From Caloramator mitchellensis (lineage in GTDB: Bacteria; Bacillota; Clostridia; Clostridiales; Caloramatoraceae), in assembly GCF_001440545.1 (NCBI RefSeq), contig NZ_LKHP01000003.1:62001-126000 (forward strand): a stretch of DNA of 64,000 bases. The letters run 5' to 3'. The notes beneath the pieces are model-generated. The model saw nothing but the letters and a program-made list of their open reading frames with translations. It had not been told where the DNA came from and did no database searches. Of this stretch, positions 9,180 through 19,662 are shown in pieces (position 1 is the stretch's first letter; each line of letters opens with the position of its first letter). Position numbers and translations under genes: made by a program.

Positions 9180-9776
9180 TTATTTTCCTAAAGCTTCACT
9201 TATTTTGTCAAGGACAAATTGGCGGTGCTCAGGGATGTTTTCAAAATCAAGGTTGTCTACATTAATTTTAAGAATAGGCGAAATTGAATATTGCTCAAAA
9301 TATTCTCTATAGTTTTTGTTCAATTTTTCCCAATATTCCCTTTCAACTATCTTTTCATAATCACGGCCGCGAAGATTAATTCTTCTTATTGCTTCATCAA
9401 CTGATATTTCAAGATAAATCATAAGCTTTGGAGGATGGCAGTGTTCAATCATATTTTCAAAAAGCTCTATGTAAAGGTCGAACTCTTCCTGGCTCATTTC
9501 TCCGCTGTCCTTTAACATCTTTGCAAAAATGACATCTCCATAAATACTTCTATCCATAACAGCATTATCTACCATTGAAGCTTCCTTGATATGCTTAAAC
9601 CTCTTGTTTAAGAAAAATATCTGCAGCGGAAAGCTATATCTATGTCTGTCATAGTAGAATTTCTCAAGAATTGGATTGTCAAAAACAGGTTCTTCAAAAG
9701 GAATATAACCCTGTTCCTTCAAAATTTTCATTAGGGTGGTTTTTCCTACACCAACAACACCATCGATAACAAGCAT
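9180..9776 (-). CDS. Deoxynucleoside kinase (dGuo/dAdo kinase type)
   Basis: Phosphorylates deoxynucleosides for nucleotide salvage. The product has an N-terminal P-loop GVVGVGKTT (residues 6-14), a DRS motif (VMDRSIYGD) for substrate binding, and the lid RINLRGRDYEK, all typical of the Bacillota dGK/dCK family. I chose the ATG at 9776 because AAAGGAGG lies upstream and the P-loop then falls at the usual distance. A start at 9827 with GGGGAGA is also possible and would add 17 residues. Base specificity cannot be fixed from sequence. Confidence 0.88.
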   Translation of the reverse strand: MLVIDGVVGVGKTTLMKILKEQGYIPFEEPVFDNPILEKFYYDRHRYSFPLQIFFLNKRFKHIKEASMVDNAVMDRSIYGDVIFAKMLKDSGEMSQEEFDLYIELFENMIEHCHPPKLMIYLEISVDEAIRRINLRGRDYEKIVEREYWEKLNKNYREYFEQYSISPILKINVDNLDFENIPEHRQFVLDKISEALGK

Positions 9777-10139
9777 GTCCCAAAATCCTCCTTTATTTAT
9801 CTTGCTGAGAGCATCAAAGTAAAACATATTATCTCCCCTCGAATTTTTAGTCCTATTAAGTATATAAAATTTAGACCATTATTACAATAGTTTTTGCCAT
9901 ATATAACCATTAGCGATGAAGAAAAATATTTTACTATTACGTCGAAAAAACGAATATGTTTAAAATTCTAATGATTAATAATTAAAGGTAAATTTATCCT
10001 TCCATCATTCAAAATAGCGAAGGACAGTTTAGAAAATTTTGAAAATATTCACTATTTAGGGAAAAAATTTGTTGAAATTTGCGATTTTTTAATTGCAGGA
10101 AAAACGTAAATTTTGTTGAATAAATATAGGTGGTAATGA
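9777..10139. other. AT-rich intergenic region before the histidine kinase gene
   Basis: About 360 bases of very AT-rich DNA between divergent genes. It must hold both promoters. CGTCGAAA at 9940-9947 is one mismatch from a Spo0A box core. No repeat, RNA fold or small gene is supported. Confidence 0.4.
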
Positions 10140-11732
10140 TTGTTGTTGAATGAAGGTGGTTTTGTGAATATTAATGAATCAGAAGTCTCCATTTTAGGAT
10201 ACGGAAATGTATTCTATAAGATGTTCGTAAACAGCCCAAATATTGTGCTGCTTGCGGATGAAGACGGTAAATTAATTCTTGCTAACAGAATGTTTTACAG
10301 GATAGTTAAAGATGAAATAGTTGATAAAAATATTTTTGATATTTTCAACTTCAACAAGGATGAAATTACAACTCATTTAAAAAAGAATGAGGAACTTTTC
10401 ATCGAGAAATTTATTTATAATAAATATGGAAAAGAGTTATGGCTCAAAATTCACTTTTACCTTGTAAAACATAAAGAGAGAAGATTCTTAACAGCTATTT
10501 TAAACGACATTACAGACATAGTTGAAATGACAAGAAGAATTGACGATGATGAGATGATGCTTTCAAACATTTTAAACGGGGTCGAGGATTTTATATGCAT
10601 GACGGATTTAGGGGGAACGATTACATATCTAAATTCTTCAGCAGAGAGAATACTTGGATTTAAGAAAGAAGAAATGATAGGCAAAAAACTTAGTGAATAT
10701 TTTCACCAGGATGAGTTGGAGGAAGCAAAAAAAGAGTTTCAAAATCTACTGGATGGCAAAGGTGTGATTGATAAGAGAAAATTTAGACTGCTAAATTCAA
10801 ATGGAGAATACATATGGTTTGAATTTATACACAGCTCTTTAATAGAAGAAAATAATGTGAAAGTTGGAACTATACTTATTTGTAGGGAAATTACCGAAAA
10901 GATAAGAATGGAACATGAAAACAAAAAAATAGCCCAGGAACTTGAATACGAGAGATTGAAAAGCGAATTTTTGGCAAATGTTTCACACGAGTTAAAGACA
11001 CCTCTAAACGTCATTTACGGAATAGTTCAGCTAATGGAGATGTTTAAAAACAAGAATGAAACGACTGAATTTGTCAACAACTTTGATAAATTTTTCCCTA
11101 TTTTGAAACAAAACACATATAGGCTCTTGAGGTTAACCAACAATATTGTTGATTTAACAAAGGCAGATGCTGGCTTTTTAACGCTCAATGCTGAAAATGT
11201 AGACATTGTTTATCTTGTTGAGGAAATATGCAATTCAACAAGAAATTATTTAAGCAGCAAAAATATAGAATTGATATTTAACACCGAAGTAGAAGAAAAG
11301 GTAATAGCCTGTGATACAAACAAAATAGAAAGAGTTATTCTTAATTTATTGTCTAACGCAGTTAAATTTTCAAACAATAATGGAAGGATAGAAGTAGACA
11401 TAAGGGAAATACCAGGAAAAGTTCAGTTGACAATCAGCGACAATGGTATTGGGATTCCTAAAGAAATGCTTAATGAAGTTTTTGATAGATTTAAGCTGGT
11501 TGACACAACGCTAACACGCGAGAACGAAGGAAGCGGTATTGGACTTTCTCTTGTAAAGGAATTTATAGATTTGCACGCCGGGACAATAGAAGTTGAAAGC
11601 ACAGTTGGCTTGGGAACAAAATTTATTATTACCCTGCCTGACATAACATTAGAAGATGAAAGTGCAGCATCATACTCGGAGAAAAACTACCTCGAGCAGG
11701 TGCACGTAGAATTTTCAGATTTGTCTAAGTAA
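10140..11732 (+). CDS. Soluble PAS-PAS sensor histidine kinase (orphan)
   Basis: 530 residues with no membrane segment: two PAS-type domains (about 15-125 and 135-255), a dimerisation domain with the phosphorylated His in FLANVSHELKTP (H283), and a complete ATPase domain (N box LLSNAVKFSNNNG, G1 DNGIGIP, F box DRFKLVD, G2 GSGIGLSLV). No response regulator gene is adjacent. In clostridia orphan cytosolic kinases often phosphorylate Spo0A, so a role in sporulation entry is a reasonable inference. Start is uncertain: TTG at 10140 (after AGGTGG) or GTG at 10164 (after GAAGGTGG). Confidence 0.9.
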   Translation: MLLNEGGFVNINESEVSILGYGNVFYKMFVNSPNIVLLADEDGKLILANRMFYRIVKDEIVDKNIFDIFNFNKDEITTHLKKNEELFIEKFIYNKYGKELWLKIHFYLVKHKERRFLTAILNDITDIVEMTRRIDDDEMMLSNILNGVEDFICMTDLGGTITYLNSSAERILGFKKEEMIGKKLSEYFHQDELEEAKKEFQNLLDGKGVIDKRKFRLLNSNGEYIWFEFIHSSLIEENNVKVGTILICREITEKIRMEHENKKIAQELEYERLKSEFLANVSHELKTPLNVIYGIVQLMEMFKNKNETTEFVNNFDKFFPILKQNTYRLLRLTNNIVDLTKADAGFLTLNAENVDIVYLVEEICNSTRNYLSSKNIELIFNTEVEEKVIACDTNKIERVILNLLSNAVKFSNNNGRIEVDIREIPGKVQLTISDNGIGIPKEMLNEVFDRFKLVDTTLTRENEGSGIGLSLVKEFIDLHAGTIEVESTVGLGTKFIITLPDITLEDESAASYSEKNYLEQVHVEFSDLSK

Positions 11733-11734
11733 AT

Positions 11735-11811
11735 TAAAAGCCCACAAAGTATTAATAAACTCGGCATTAAGATTAAAGATAGATGCCGAGTTAGTCCTTT
11801 TAGGGGCTTTT
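11735..11811. terminator. Nested hairpin between histidine kinase and mltG
   Basis: AAAAGCCC pairs with GGGGCTTTT, and inside it AACTCGGCAT pairs with ATGCCGAGTT. It lies between convergent genes with T-rich ends on both strands and so can terminate both. Confidence 0.7.
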
Positions 11812-11823
11812 GTTATTTGCAGT

Positions 11824-12825
11824 TTATTTAATATATTTGTTAACGTTTTTTAGATGTTCCTGATAAGTTTTGCTGAATACATGGCCCTCACCGGTATAAA
11901 CATAATACAGATAATCGTGCTCTTCAGGGTATAGTGCTGCCTCAATTGATTTAATGCCTGGGCTTGCGATTGGGCCGGGTGGAAGCCCGGTAAATTTATA
12001 TGTGTTGTATACCGATTCGTATTGATAATCTTTGTTATACAATCTTGGGATATTTTTTTCTCCCTTGGTTATTCCGTAAATGACTGTAGCATCTATTTGA
12101 AGAGGCATATTAAGCCTTAATCTATTGTAAATAACCCCAGCTATTCTTTTTCTTTCATCGTCGTTTGCAGCTTCCTTTTCTATTAAAGAAGCTATGGTTA
12201 TAATCTGGCTGTTTTTAAGTCCAAGCTCCTTTGCACGGTTCCTAAATTCCTGACTGTAGTTTTTGGCAAATTGGTTAAATAAAATGCTTATAACCTCTGT
12301 GCTTTGGGCTGTATAGGGGATATAATATGTGTCGGGAAATAAATACCCCTCAAGTTCATAAAATACTTTTTTATCATTATCAAATAAATTAGCCTTATCA
12401 TAATCAGAAATTTTGGCGTTTAAAAGCTCATCTTTTTTAATAAATCCATTGTTTTCGAGCCTCTGTGCAATCTGATGAAGATTAAATCCTTCCGGAATTG
12501 TTATTATTTTATAATCCGATTTTCCTGATGATAATTTTTTAAGAAGTTCATCGATATCAATTCCAGCTTTAATCAAATAGCTGCCGCTCTTTAGCTTAGT
12601 ATCAAGACCTTTATATCTTGTATATAATTTGAAGAATGTTTTAGATTTAATTATTTTTTTGTTAAATAATTCATCAGTTATTTTTGACAATGTATCTCCT
12701 GATTTTATTGTAAAATAAACATCGGATTTATGGTATGTTTTCATATTTTCTTTGTATTGGTTATAAAAATAAAAGGACGACAATAACAAAGCAACCGCAA
12801 TCGCAATTAAAACAATTTTTTTCAT
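11824..12825 (-). CDS. mltG: Endolytic murein transglycosylase MltG (YceG-like)
   Basis: Cleaves nascent glycan strands outside the membrane and so sets peptidoglycan strand length. The protein (333 residues) has one N-terminal membrane anchor, a LysM-like extracytoplasmic subdomain, and the YceG catalytic domain with ASLIEKEA containing the catalytic Glu, RLRLNMPLQIDATVIYG and FTGLPPGPIASPG. ATG at 12825 has GGAG eight bases upstream; a longer frame adds 11 residues with no better site. Outside the membrane it would act with penicillin-binding proteins. Confidence 0.93.
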   Translation of the reverse strand: MKKIVLIAIAVALLLSSFYFYNQYKENMKTYHKSDVYFTIKSGDTLSKITDELFNKKIIKSKTFFKLYTRYKGLDTKLKSGSYLIKAGIDIDELLKKLSSGKSDYKIITIPEGFNLHQIAQRLENNGFIKKDELLNAKISDYDKANLFDNDKKVFYELEGYLFPDTYYIPYTAQSTEVISILFNQFAKNYSQEFRNRAKELGLKNSQIITIASLIEKEAANDDERKRIAGVIYNRLRLNMPLQIDATVIYGITKGEKNIPRLYNKDYQYESVYNTYKFTGLPPGPIASPGIKSIEAALYPEEHDYLYYVYTGEGHVFSKTYQEHLKNVNKYIK

Positions 12826-12932
12826 AACATCAACTCCAATCCTAGTTATATTATACATTACTCGAATAGACAGTCAAATAAATAAAATATATAATTAAAT
12901 AAAGCCACAAATCTATTTAAAGGTGGGGTAAT

Positions 12933-13937
12933 ATGTTATATAGATTGCTTGGAAGGACTAACTTAATGGTATCGGAAGTTGGGTTTGGAGGAATTCCGAT
13001 ACAAAAACTAACTCAGGATGAAGCAGCAAAAGTTTTAATTAAAGCAGAGGAGTATGGGATAAACTTTGTGGACTCAGCCAGAGGATATACTTGCAGCGAA
13101 GAATATATAGGAAATGCACTAAAGGGAAGAAGACAAAAATGGATAATTGCAACAAAATCTATGGCAAGAAGCTACGACGATATGAAAAGGGATATTGAAA
13201 CTAGCTTAAAAAATTTTAGAACTGATTATATTGATATTTACCAACTGCACAATATAAAAGAAATGAGCATATACGAACAGGTTTTAGCTGAAGACGGAGC
13301 GTATAGAGCTTTAGTTGAAGCTAAAAAGCAAGGAAAGATTGGACATATTGGTATAACAGCACACAGCCTTGATGTGTTAAAGGTTGCTGTTGAGAGCCAT
13401 TATTTTGAAACAATAATGTATCCATATAATATAATTGAAAGGCAGGCAACTGATGTTTTTAAACGTGCCAAAGAAAAAGATATAGGAGTTATTGCAATGA
13501 AGCCGATGGCTGGAGGGGCTCTTTCAGACGGTGAGCTTGCAGTTAAATTTATATTGAAGGATGATTTTATATCGACGGTTATTCCAGGAATGGCAAGCAT
13601 AGAAGAGGTTGTTGAAAATGCAAGGGCAAGTGGTGCAGCGCTGAAACAATCTGAACTGGAACTTTGCGATAAAATAGCTAATGAAATGGACAATAATTTC
13701 TGTAGAAGGTGCGGCTACTGTGCGCCCTGCCCTCAAAATATAGATATACCATTCAGTTTCATTTTAAGGTCCTACCACCAAAACTATGACCTAAAGGGAT
13801 GGGCAAAGGAAAGATATGCAGCTTTAAATGGACATGCCTCCGACTGCAGAGAATGCGGGCTTTGTGAATCCAAATGCCCATACAACCTTCCCATCAGAAA
13901 AATGCTCAAGGAAGTTAAAACCACCTTCGGTTACTAA
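12933..13937 (+). CDS. Aldo/keto reductase with two C-terminal 4Fe-4S motifs
   Basis: 334 residues. The first 260 form an aldo/keto reductase barrel (FGGIPIQKL, active-site Asp and Tyr in DSARGYTCSEEY, YQLHN). The C-terminus carries two ferredoxin motifs, CRRCGYCAPCPQN and CRECGLCESKCP. This subfamily is common in anaerobes; the clusters suggest electron exchange with ferredoxin or NAD(P)H, but the physiological substrate is unknown. AGGTGGGG precedes the start. The gene stands alone, followed directly by a MITE-like element. Confidence 0.9.
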   Translation: MLYRLLGRTNLMVSEVGFGGIPIQKLTQDEAAKVLIKAEEYGINFVDSARGYTCSEEYIGNALKGRRQKWIIATKSMARSYDDMKRDIETSLKNFRTDYIDIYQLHNIKEMSIYEQVLAEDGAYRALVEAKKQGKIGHIGITAHSLDVLKVAVESHYFETIMYPYNIIERQATDVFKRAKEKDIGVIAMKPMAGGALSDGELAVKFILKDDFISTVIPGMASIEEVVENARASGAALKQSELELCDKIANEMDNNFCRRCGYCAPCPQNIDIPFSFILRSYHQNYDLKGWAKERYAALNGHASDCRECGLCESKCPYNLPIRKMLKEVKTTFGY

Positions 13938-13943
13938 TAATAT

Positions 13944-14246
13944 GGCTGTATCAAAATATTTAAAAAATTTTCTGAAAGTTATAGTTTAGCCCCATGAATG
14001 ATTTCCCAGGCTTCGCTCAAAAAACCTAAGTAACTCTAAGCTTTTCTTTGTTTTCAAAAGTCCTACCCGCGTGAGCCTACGTCCTGTAGGCCACGCGGCT
14101 CTGCTCGTCCTGAGCAGAATTACGGACTTTTGAAAAGTCGAAAAGCAAGAGTTACTAAGGTTCATGAGAGGCGCCTTTTGGAAATCATATCATGGGGCTT
14201 TTCAACAGAAACTAACCACAGCATTTAGGAATATTTTGATACAGCC
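13944..14246. mobile_element. MITE-like element with 17-bp terminal inverted repeats and nested hairpins
   Basis: A 303-bp non-coding element. Its ends are perfect 17-bp inverted repeats, GGCTGTATCAAAATATT at 13944 and the complement at 14230. Inside, inverted arms are nested: 13989-14013 with 14170-14198, 14023-14046 with 14139-14162, TTTTCAAAAGTCC 14051 with 14124, and two top hairpins (CCGCGTG..CCTAC / GTAGG..CACGCGG and CTGCTC/GAGCAG), both with the same GTCCT loop. There is no transposase gene. No target duplication longer than two bases is evident. A shortened relative lies at 27467. Confidence 0.65.
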
Positions 14247-14346
14247 TAGGGGAAAGAAATTTTTTAAAAAATTTATTGCAGGGGTTGTAATTTGGCTATA
14301 AAATTAATATAATAAACAAAAATTGGCAATGCAGCGGGGTGTTTTT

Positions 14347-15414
14347 ATGGATTTTAAAGCACTTAAAATTGCATGGGACGTTCATAAGAAACAAATAAGA
14401 AAGGGTTCAGATATTCCCTATATTGTTCATCCTATTGAAGTGGCAATTATTTTATATGAAAATGGGGCAGACGATGATATTCTAAATGCAGCTCTTCTGC
14501 ATGATACTATAGAAGATACAAAGGGAGACAGAGAGATTCTGTTATCATATCTTAAGCAAAACTTCAATTCAAGGGTAGTTGATCTCATACTTGCAGCATC
14601 AGAACCATACAAAGTTCAATCGAAAAAAGTTTTATCCAAAGAAGAAGAGATAAATACCTGGATGGAAAGAAAAAAGCATACAATAGACTTTATAAAAAAT
14701 GCAAATTTAGATGTCAAGATGCTAATTTGTGCAGATAAATTGAGCAATATAAGAAGTACCTTTAAGGATTACAAACGAATAGGAGATAGGGTGTGGAAAA
14801 AATTTAATGCAGGATATGATGAACAGAAGTGGTATTATGAAAATCTAGTAAAAGTTTTAAATGATCTTGAAGATAAAAATATGTACAAAGAACTAAAAAC
14901 ACTTGTTGAGAATATATTTGAAGACAGAAATAAAATAGTTCAGATAAAAGAAGCTTCAGAAGAAGATAAAAATTTCCTTAAAGAAATAATAAAAGATAAT
15001 TGGGGTTCAGAGATTATAGTTTCAAAAGGTAAAGCATACAATGTGCTAAATCTTCCTGTAATTATTGCCAAAGTGGGCGAAAAGATACAGGGCTTTGCTG
15101 CCTATTCAATAGAAAATAAAGAATGCGAACTTGTTTTACTAGAGAGCGTGGAACAAAGCAAAGGAATAGGAGGGATGCTGATAGAAAAAATAATTCAGAT
15201 TTCAAAGGAAAATAACTGCAGAAGACTGTTCCTTATAACTACGAACGATAACATAGAAGCAATCAAATTCTATCAAAAAAATGGATTTAAATTGAGTTCA
15301 GTATATAAAGGGGCTGTAAATGAGGCTAGAAAGATAAAACCTCAAATACCTCTTTTAGGTAATTATGATATTCCAATAGAAGACGAGATAGAATTTGAGT
15401 TAATTTTTAGTTAG
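14347..15414 (+). CDS. HD hydrolase (SpoT/MESH1-like) fused to a GNAT acetyltransferase
   Basis: 355 residues in two parts. Residues 1 to about 185 are an HD-type hydrolase like the (p)ppGpp hydrolase domain: YIVHPIEVA, ALLHDTIEDT with the metal-binding HD pair, and ADKLSNIRS. No synthetase domain follows. Residues about 200-350 are a GNAT N-acetyltransferase with the acetyl-CoA loop EQSKGIGGMLIEK and FYQKNGF near the end. The ATG at 14347 follows GGGGTG. Alarmone hydrolysis and acetyl transfer are family inferences; the substrate is unknown and the pairing is unusual. Confidence 0.82.
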   Translation: MDFKALKIAWDVHKKQIRKGSDIPYIVHPIEVAIILYENGADDDILNAALLHDTIEDTKGDREILLSYLKQNFNSRVVDLILAASEPYKVQSKKVLSKEEEINTWMERKKHTIDFIKNANLDVKMLICADKLSNIRSTFKDYKRIGDRVWKKFNAGYDEQKWYYENLVKVLNDLEDKNMYKELKTLVENIFEDRNKIVQIKEASEEDKNFLKEIIKDNWGSEIIVSKGKAYNVLNLPVIIAKVGEKIQGFAAYSIENKECELVLLESVEQSKGIGGMLIEKIIQISKENNCRRLFLITTNDNIEAIKFYQKNGFKLSSVYKGAVNEARKIKPQIPLLGNYDIPIEDEIEFELIFS

Positions 15415-15481
15415 AAATATGGAAAATTATAAAAATTTATGATAAAGTTATAAAAATATACTTGGGATTGGGGGTTAAAGG

Positions 15482-17374
15482 ATGCAAAGGAGAAAACATT
15501 CAATATATTTATCTGATATAAAAAGATATATAAATGGTGAGCACTATAGTGCATATGAGTTTTTAGGAAGCAGACTAATAGAGCATAACGGTAAAAGGGG
15601 AGTAGCATTTTGCCTTTATGCACCTTATGCTAAGGAAGTCAGGGTTGTTGGAAACTTCAATGGCTGGGACGGAAAAGAACATAAGATGCTTAAAGTTTTA
15701 GATACAGGCTTTTGGTGGCTATTAATCGAAGGACTACATGAAGGAGAAATGTATAAATATGAAATAATTAAGTCTGACGGGAATAAAGTTTTAAAGGCAG
15801 ATCCTTATGCCTTTTATTCAGAATTAAGACCTAATACAGCTTCCATAGTATGCGATATAGACTACAACTGGAATGATAATGAATGGATGTTAAATAGAAA
15901 GAGTATCAACTATTTTGAATCGCCAATGAATATTTACGAAGTTCATCTTGGTTCATGGAAAATGAGAGACGGTGAACCTTTAAATTACAAAGAATGTGCA
16001 GATGAATTGATTCCATATCTTAAGGAAATGGGATATACCCATATAGAACTGCTTCCTATAATGGAACATCCGTTAGATGCCTCATGGGGATATCAAATAA
16101 CAGGATACTATGCTGCAACTAGTAGATATGGAAAGCCACAGGATTTTAAATATTTTGTTGATAGAATGCACCAAAACGGTATAGGAGTAATACTCGACTG
16201 GGTTCCAGGGCATTTTTGCAGGGACGAGCATGGACTATACGCCTTCGATGGAAGTCATCTTTATGAGCACGACGACCCAAGGCTTGGGGACAACTACGAC
16301 TGGGGAACTGCAAATTTCGATTATGGTAAAAAGCATGTTCAAAGCTTTCTTATTTCAAACGCTATGTTCTGGTTTGAAGAATTTCATATAGACGGATTAA
16401 GAGTTGATGCGGTTGCAAGCATGCTTTATCTAAACTTTGGAAAACCTAATCTTGATATTAAAAACAGATTCGGCGGATATGAAAATATTGATGCTGTAGA
16501 TTTCTTGAAAAAATTAAACAAGACAATATATGAAAACATAGACAACCCCATTATGATAGCTGAAGAGTCAACTACCTGGCCTCTGGTTACATATCCAACC
16601 TATGAAGGAGGGCTGGGATTCAGCTTTAAGTGGAATATGGGATGGATGAACGACACTTTAAAATATATGAATTATGATAAATTCAGTAGAAAAAATAATC
16701 ACAATCTTTTGACTTTTTCGATGATGTATGCTTATTCGGAAAACTTTATACTTCCTTTATCCCACGATGAAGTAGTCCACGGGAAAAAATCATTGATTGA
16801 CAAAATGTCGGGTGATTACGAGGAAAAATTTAAAAACCTTAGGCTTTTATACGGCTATATGATGACACACCCAGGAAAGAAGCTTTTGTTTATGGGAGGC
16901 GAAATTGCACAATTTATCGAATGGAGATTTTATTCACAAATAGAATGGTTCCTTTTAAAATATCCAATTCACGACGCTCTATTTAGATTCGTAAAGGAAC
17001 TCAACCATATTTATTTAGAAAACAAATCCCTATGGGAGCTCGACCACAAAATGGAGGGCTTTGAATGGATAGATGCCGATAACAACCATCAGAGCGTAAT
17101 TTCGTATATCAGGTATGCAAAGGACAAAAAGGACCATATTGTAGTTGTTATTAATTTTTCAGACGGAAATTATGAACAATATAAAATAGGCGTTCCCTTT
17201 GAGACAAAATATAGGGAAATATTAAACAGTGATAAGGATATTTATGGTGGAAGTAATTTTATTAACTCAAGCAGCATAAAATCAGTAGATGATTCATGGC
17301 ACGGAAAAGACTTTAGTATAAGCATTAAACTTGCGCCATATTCAATTATACTTTTAAAACCGGAGAAGGAGTGA
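15482..17374 (+). CDS. glgB: 1,4-alpha-glucan branching enzyme GlgB
   Basis: Introduces alpha-1,6 branches into glycogen. The 630-residue GH13 enzyme has an N-terminal CBM48 domain ([13 protein letters not shown]), the catalytic barrel with [11 protein letters not shown] (nucleophile Asp), AEESTTWP (acid/base Glu) and [12 protein letters not shown], and a C-terminal beta domain. It is the short form without the extra N-terminal module. The gene heads the operon glgB-glgC-glgD-glgA-glgP on one strand with gaps of at most 13 bases. Confidence 0.96.
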   Translation: MQRRKHSIYLSDIKRYINGEHYSAYEFLGSRLIEHNGKRGVAFCLYAPYAKEVRVVGNFNGWDGKEHKMLKVLDTGFWWLLIEGLHEGEMYKYEIIKSDGNKVLKADPYAFYSELRPNTASIVCDIDYNWNDNEWMLNRKSINYFESPMNIYEVHLGSWKMRDGEPLNYKECADELIPYLKEMGYTHIELLPIMEHPLDASWGYQITGYYAATSRYGKPQDFKYFVDRMHQNGIGVILDWVPGHFCRDEHGLYAFDGSHLYEHDDPRLGDNYDWGTANFDYGKKHVQSFLISNAMFWFEEFHIDGLRVDAVASMLYLNFGKPNLDIKNRFGGYENIDAVDFLKKLNKTIYENIDNPIMIAEESTTWPLVTYPTYEGGLGFSFKWNMGWMNDTLKYMNYDKFSRKNNHNLLTFSMMYAYSENFILPLSHDEVVHGKKSLIDKMSGDYEEKFKNLRLLYGYMMTHPGKKLLFMGGEIAQFIEWRFYSQIEWFLLKYPIHDALFRFVKELNHIYLENKSLWELDHKMEGFEWIDADNNHQSVISYIRYAKDKKDHIVVVINFSDGNYEQYKIGVPFETKYREILNSDKDIYGGSNFINSSSIKSVDDSWHGKDFSISIKLAPYSIILLKPEKE

Positions 17375-17378
17375 TATC

Positions 17379-18524
17379 ATGGCAAAAAAAGAGATTATAG
17401 CGATGGTCCTTGCTGGAGGGCAGGGAACAAGGCTAAAGGCACTTACTAAAAACAATGCAAAGCCTGCAGTTCCATTTGGAGGAAAATACAGAATAATAGA
17501 TTTTGTATTAAGCAACTGTGCAAATTCATCGATAGATACTGTTGGAGTTTTGACGCAATATCAGCCTCTTATACTAAATGCACATATTGGAATTGGAATG
17601 ACATGGGACCTTGACAGGAAGTTTGGAGGAGTAAGAATACTTCCTCCATATCAGCACGAGGCGGGTGGAAATTGGTATAAGGGAACTGCTGATGCCATTT
17701 ATCAAAACATGACATATATAGATTATTATAACCCTGAATATCTTTTGGTGCTATCTGGCGACCACATTTACAAGATGGATTACAACGAAATGCTTGACTA
17801 TCATAGGGAGAAAAATGCAGACGCAACGATTGCGGTAATCGATGTTCCATTAAACGAAGCAAGCCGCTTTGGAATTATGAACGCACATGAGGATGGAAGG
17901 ATATACGAGTTTGAAGAAAAACCTAAAAAGCCAAAAAGCACATTGGCTTCTATGGGTATTTATATATTTAACTGGAACAGATTAAAACAGTTTTTAAGGG
18001 AAGACCAAAAGGACCCAACATCGTCAAATGATTTTGGGAAGAATATTATTCCTAAAATGCTTGATGCAAGGTTAAAGCTTTACGCATACAGGTTTGAAGG
18101 TTATTGGAAGGATGTTGGAACTATTGAGAGCTATTGGGAGGCTAATATGGACCTTTTAAAGGAAGACCCAACACTTGATTTATATGAAAGCATAAACAAG
18201 ATTTACGCTGTCGATTATTCACTTCCGCCTCAATATGTAGGTCCTGAGGCTTCTATTAAAAATTCTATGATTGTCGACGGATGCACAATTTATGGAGAGG
18301 TGGAAAATTCCATTATCTCGAGGGGAGTTTATATAGGCAAAGATGCAGTTGTGAAGGATTCAGTGGTTTTACAGGACGCAAGGATTGAAGACGGCGCAGT
18401 TATAAATAAATGCGTTATTGGAAATGGTGCAAGGATAAGGGAAAAAGTAGTTGTTGGAGATGGGGAAAATATAATACTTGTCCCAGAGAAAAAAGATGTA
18501 AAAGAAAACATGCTAAAGGAATGA
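17379..18524 (+). CDS. glgC: Glucose-1-phosphate adenylyltransferase GlgC
   Basis: Makes ADP-glucose, the glucosyl donor for glycogen and the controlled step. The 381-residue protein has the pyrophosphorylase loop [13 protein letters not shown], the [14 protein letters not shown] segment, [10 protein letters not shown] and [18 protein letters not shown] with the glucose-phosphate site, then a left-handed beta-helix domain after about residue 285. It starts five bases after glgB. With GlgD it should form a heterotetramer as in other Bacillota. Confidence 0.96.
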   Translation: MAKKEIIAMVLAGGQGTRLKALTKNNAKPAVPFGGKYRIIDFVLSNCANSSIDTVGVLTQYQPLILNAHIGIGMTWDLDRKFGGVRILPPYQHEAGGNWYKGTADAIYQNMTYIDYYNPEYLLVLSGDHIYKMDYNEMLDYHREKNADATIAVIDVPLNEASRFGIMNAHEDGRIYEFEEKPKKPKSTLASMGIYIFNWNRLKQFLREDQKDPTSSNDFGKNIIPKMLDARLKLYAYRFEGYWKDVGTIESYWEANMDLLKEDPTLDLYESINKIYAVDYSLPPQYVGPEASIKNSMIVDGCTIYGEVENSIISRGVYIGKDAVVKDSVVLQDARIEDGAVINKCVIGNGARIREKVVVGDGENIILVPEKKDVKENMLKE

Positions 18525-18536
18525 TGGGGTGATTTT

Positions 18537-19649
18537 ATGCTAAGAGATTATATGGGTGTAATAGTTTTAAACGAGGATGAAAGCAATATTAGAAGCCTTA
18601 CATTAAACAGGCCGCTTGCTTCTATCCCTATATTTGGCAGGTATAGGGTTATAGACTTTGTTCTATCAAACATGGTTAATGCCGGTTTAACCAACGTAGG
18701 CATTTTTGTTGAGACGAATTCGCGCTCTCTTGTTGACCATATAGGAACAGGGAAACCATGGGACCTTAATAGAAAAATAGATGGTCTTTATATATTCAAC
18801 CACACTCTAAGGGGTATGATTCACGATGATATAAAGGTCTTTAAGAATAACATGGAATATTTTTATAGAAGCAGAAAAGAAAAGGTAATTCTTGCTCGTT
18901 CAAGGATGATTATGAATATAAATCTTGAAAAGGTTGCACAGTTCCACGAAGAAAGCGGAGCTGATGTTACAATTGTTTCAAAAAGGGTAAAGAATAGCGA
19001 CATGTATACAAATTGCGATATACTTAACCTTGATGAAAATGGAAAAGTATTAAGCGTTGGAAGAAATATTGGGCTTGACAACGAAATGAATGTTTCGGCA
19101 GAGGTTTTTATAATGAGCAAGGAATTTTTCATCCAGGCAGTTTACAGCTGCATGCAGGAAGGAACATGCTCAAGTGTTATGGAATATGTATATAAAAATG
19201 TTCAAAAACATGATATAAGGGCATATGAGTTTGAAGGATATTTAGGCTGCATAAATTCCGTTTCATCATATTATAAAGTATCGATGGACTTTTTAAATTA
19301 TGAAATAATGAGAGAACTGTGCGGAAGAAACGGAAACATTTATACTAAATCCTATGATTCACCTCCAACAAAATATTTAAATGGAGCTAACGTCTCCAAT
19401 TCGATAATGGCAAGTGGAAGCATTGTAAAGGGAATGGTAACAAATAGTATAGTTTCAAGAAGAGTAATAATTGAAGAAGGGGCAGAAATAATCGATTCAA
19501 TTATTTTTTCAAGATGCACGATAGGCAAGAACGTAAAACTAAAGAATGTTATCCTGGATAAGAATGTAATAATAGAGGATGACAAGGTGCTGATTGGTGA
19601 CAATAAATACCCAATCGTAATTGAAAAGGGAAGTAGAATTGAACTGTGA
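18537..19649 (+). CDS. glgD: Glucose-1-phosphate adenylyltransferase subunit GlgD
   Basis: 370 residues, homologous to GlgC but with the catalytic loop degraded (LNEDESNIRSLTLNRPLAS in place of GGQGTRL), as in GlgD proteins that modulate GlgC in Gram-positive bacteria. The nucleotidyltransferase fold and the terminal beta-helix remain. It lies between glgC and glgA, with the stop inside the glgA ribosome site. A regulatory rather than catalytic role follows from the missing loop. Confidence 0.93.
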   Translation: MLRDYMGVIVLNEDESNIRSLTLNRPLASIPIFGRYRVIDFVLSNMVNAGLTNVGIFVETNSRSLVDHIGTGKPWDLNRKIDGLYIFNHTLRGMIHDDIKVFKNNMEYFYRSRKEKVILARSRMIMNINLEKVAQFHEESGADVTIVSKRVKNSDMYTNCDILNLDENGKVLSVGRNIGLDNEMNVSAEVFIMSKEFFIQAVYSCMQEGTCSSVMEYVYKNVQKHDIRAYEFEGYLGCINSVSSYYKVSMDFLNYEIMRELCGRNGNIYTKSYDSPPTKYLNGANVSNSIMASGSIVKGMVTNSIVSRRVIIEEGAEIIDSIIFSRCTIGKNVKLKNVILDKNVIIEDDKVLIGDNKYPIVIEKGSRIEL

Positions 19650-19662
19650 GGGAGGATTGCTA

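Noticed and set aside
10021-10030. AAGGACAGTTTAG as a repeat unit in the first half
   Set aside because: It shares only seven core bases and lacks GGGG and TCATT; taken as chance.
14323-15414. Full bifunctional RelA/SpoT enzyme
   Set aside because: Only the HD hydrolase part is present; the second half is a GNAT domain and no synthetase motif is seen.
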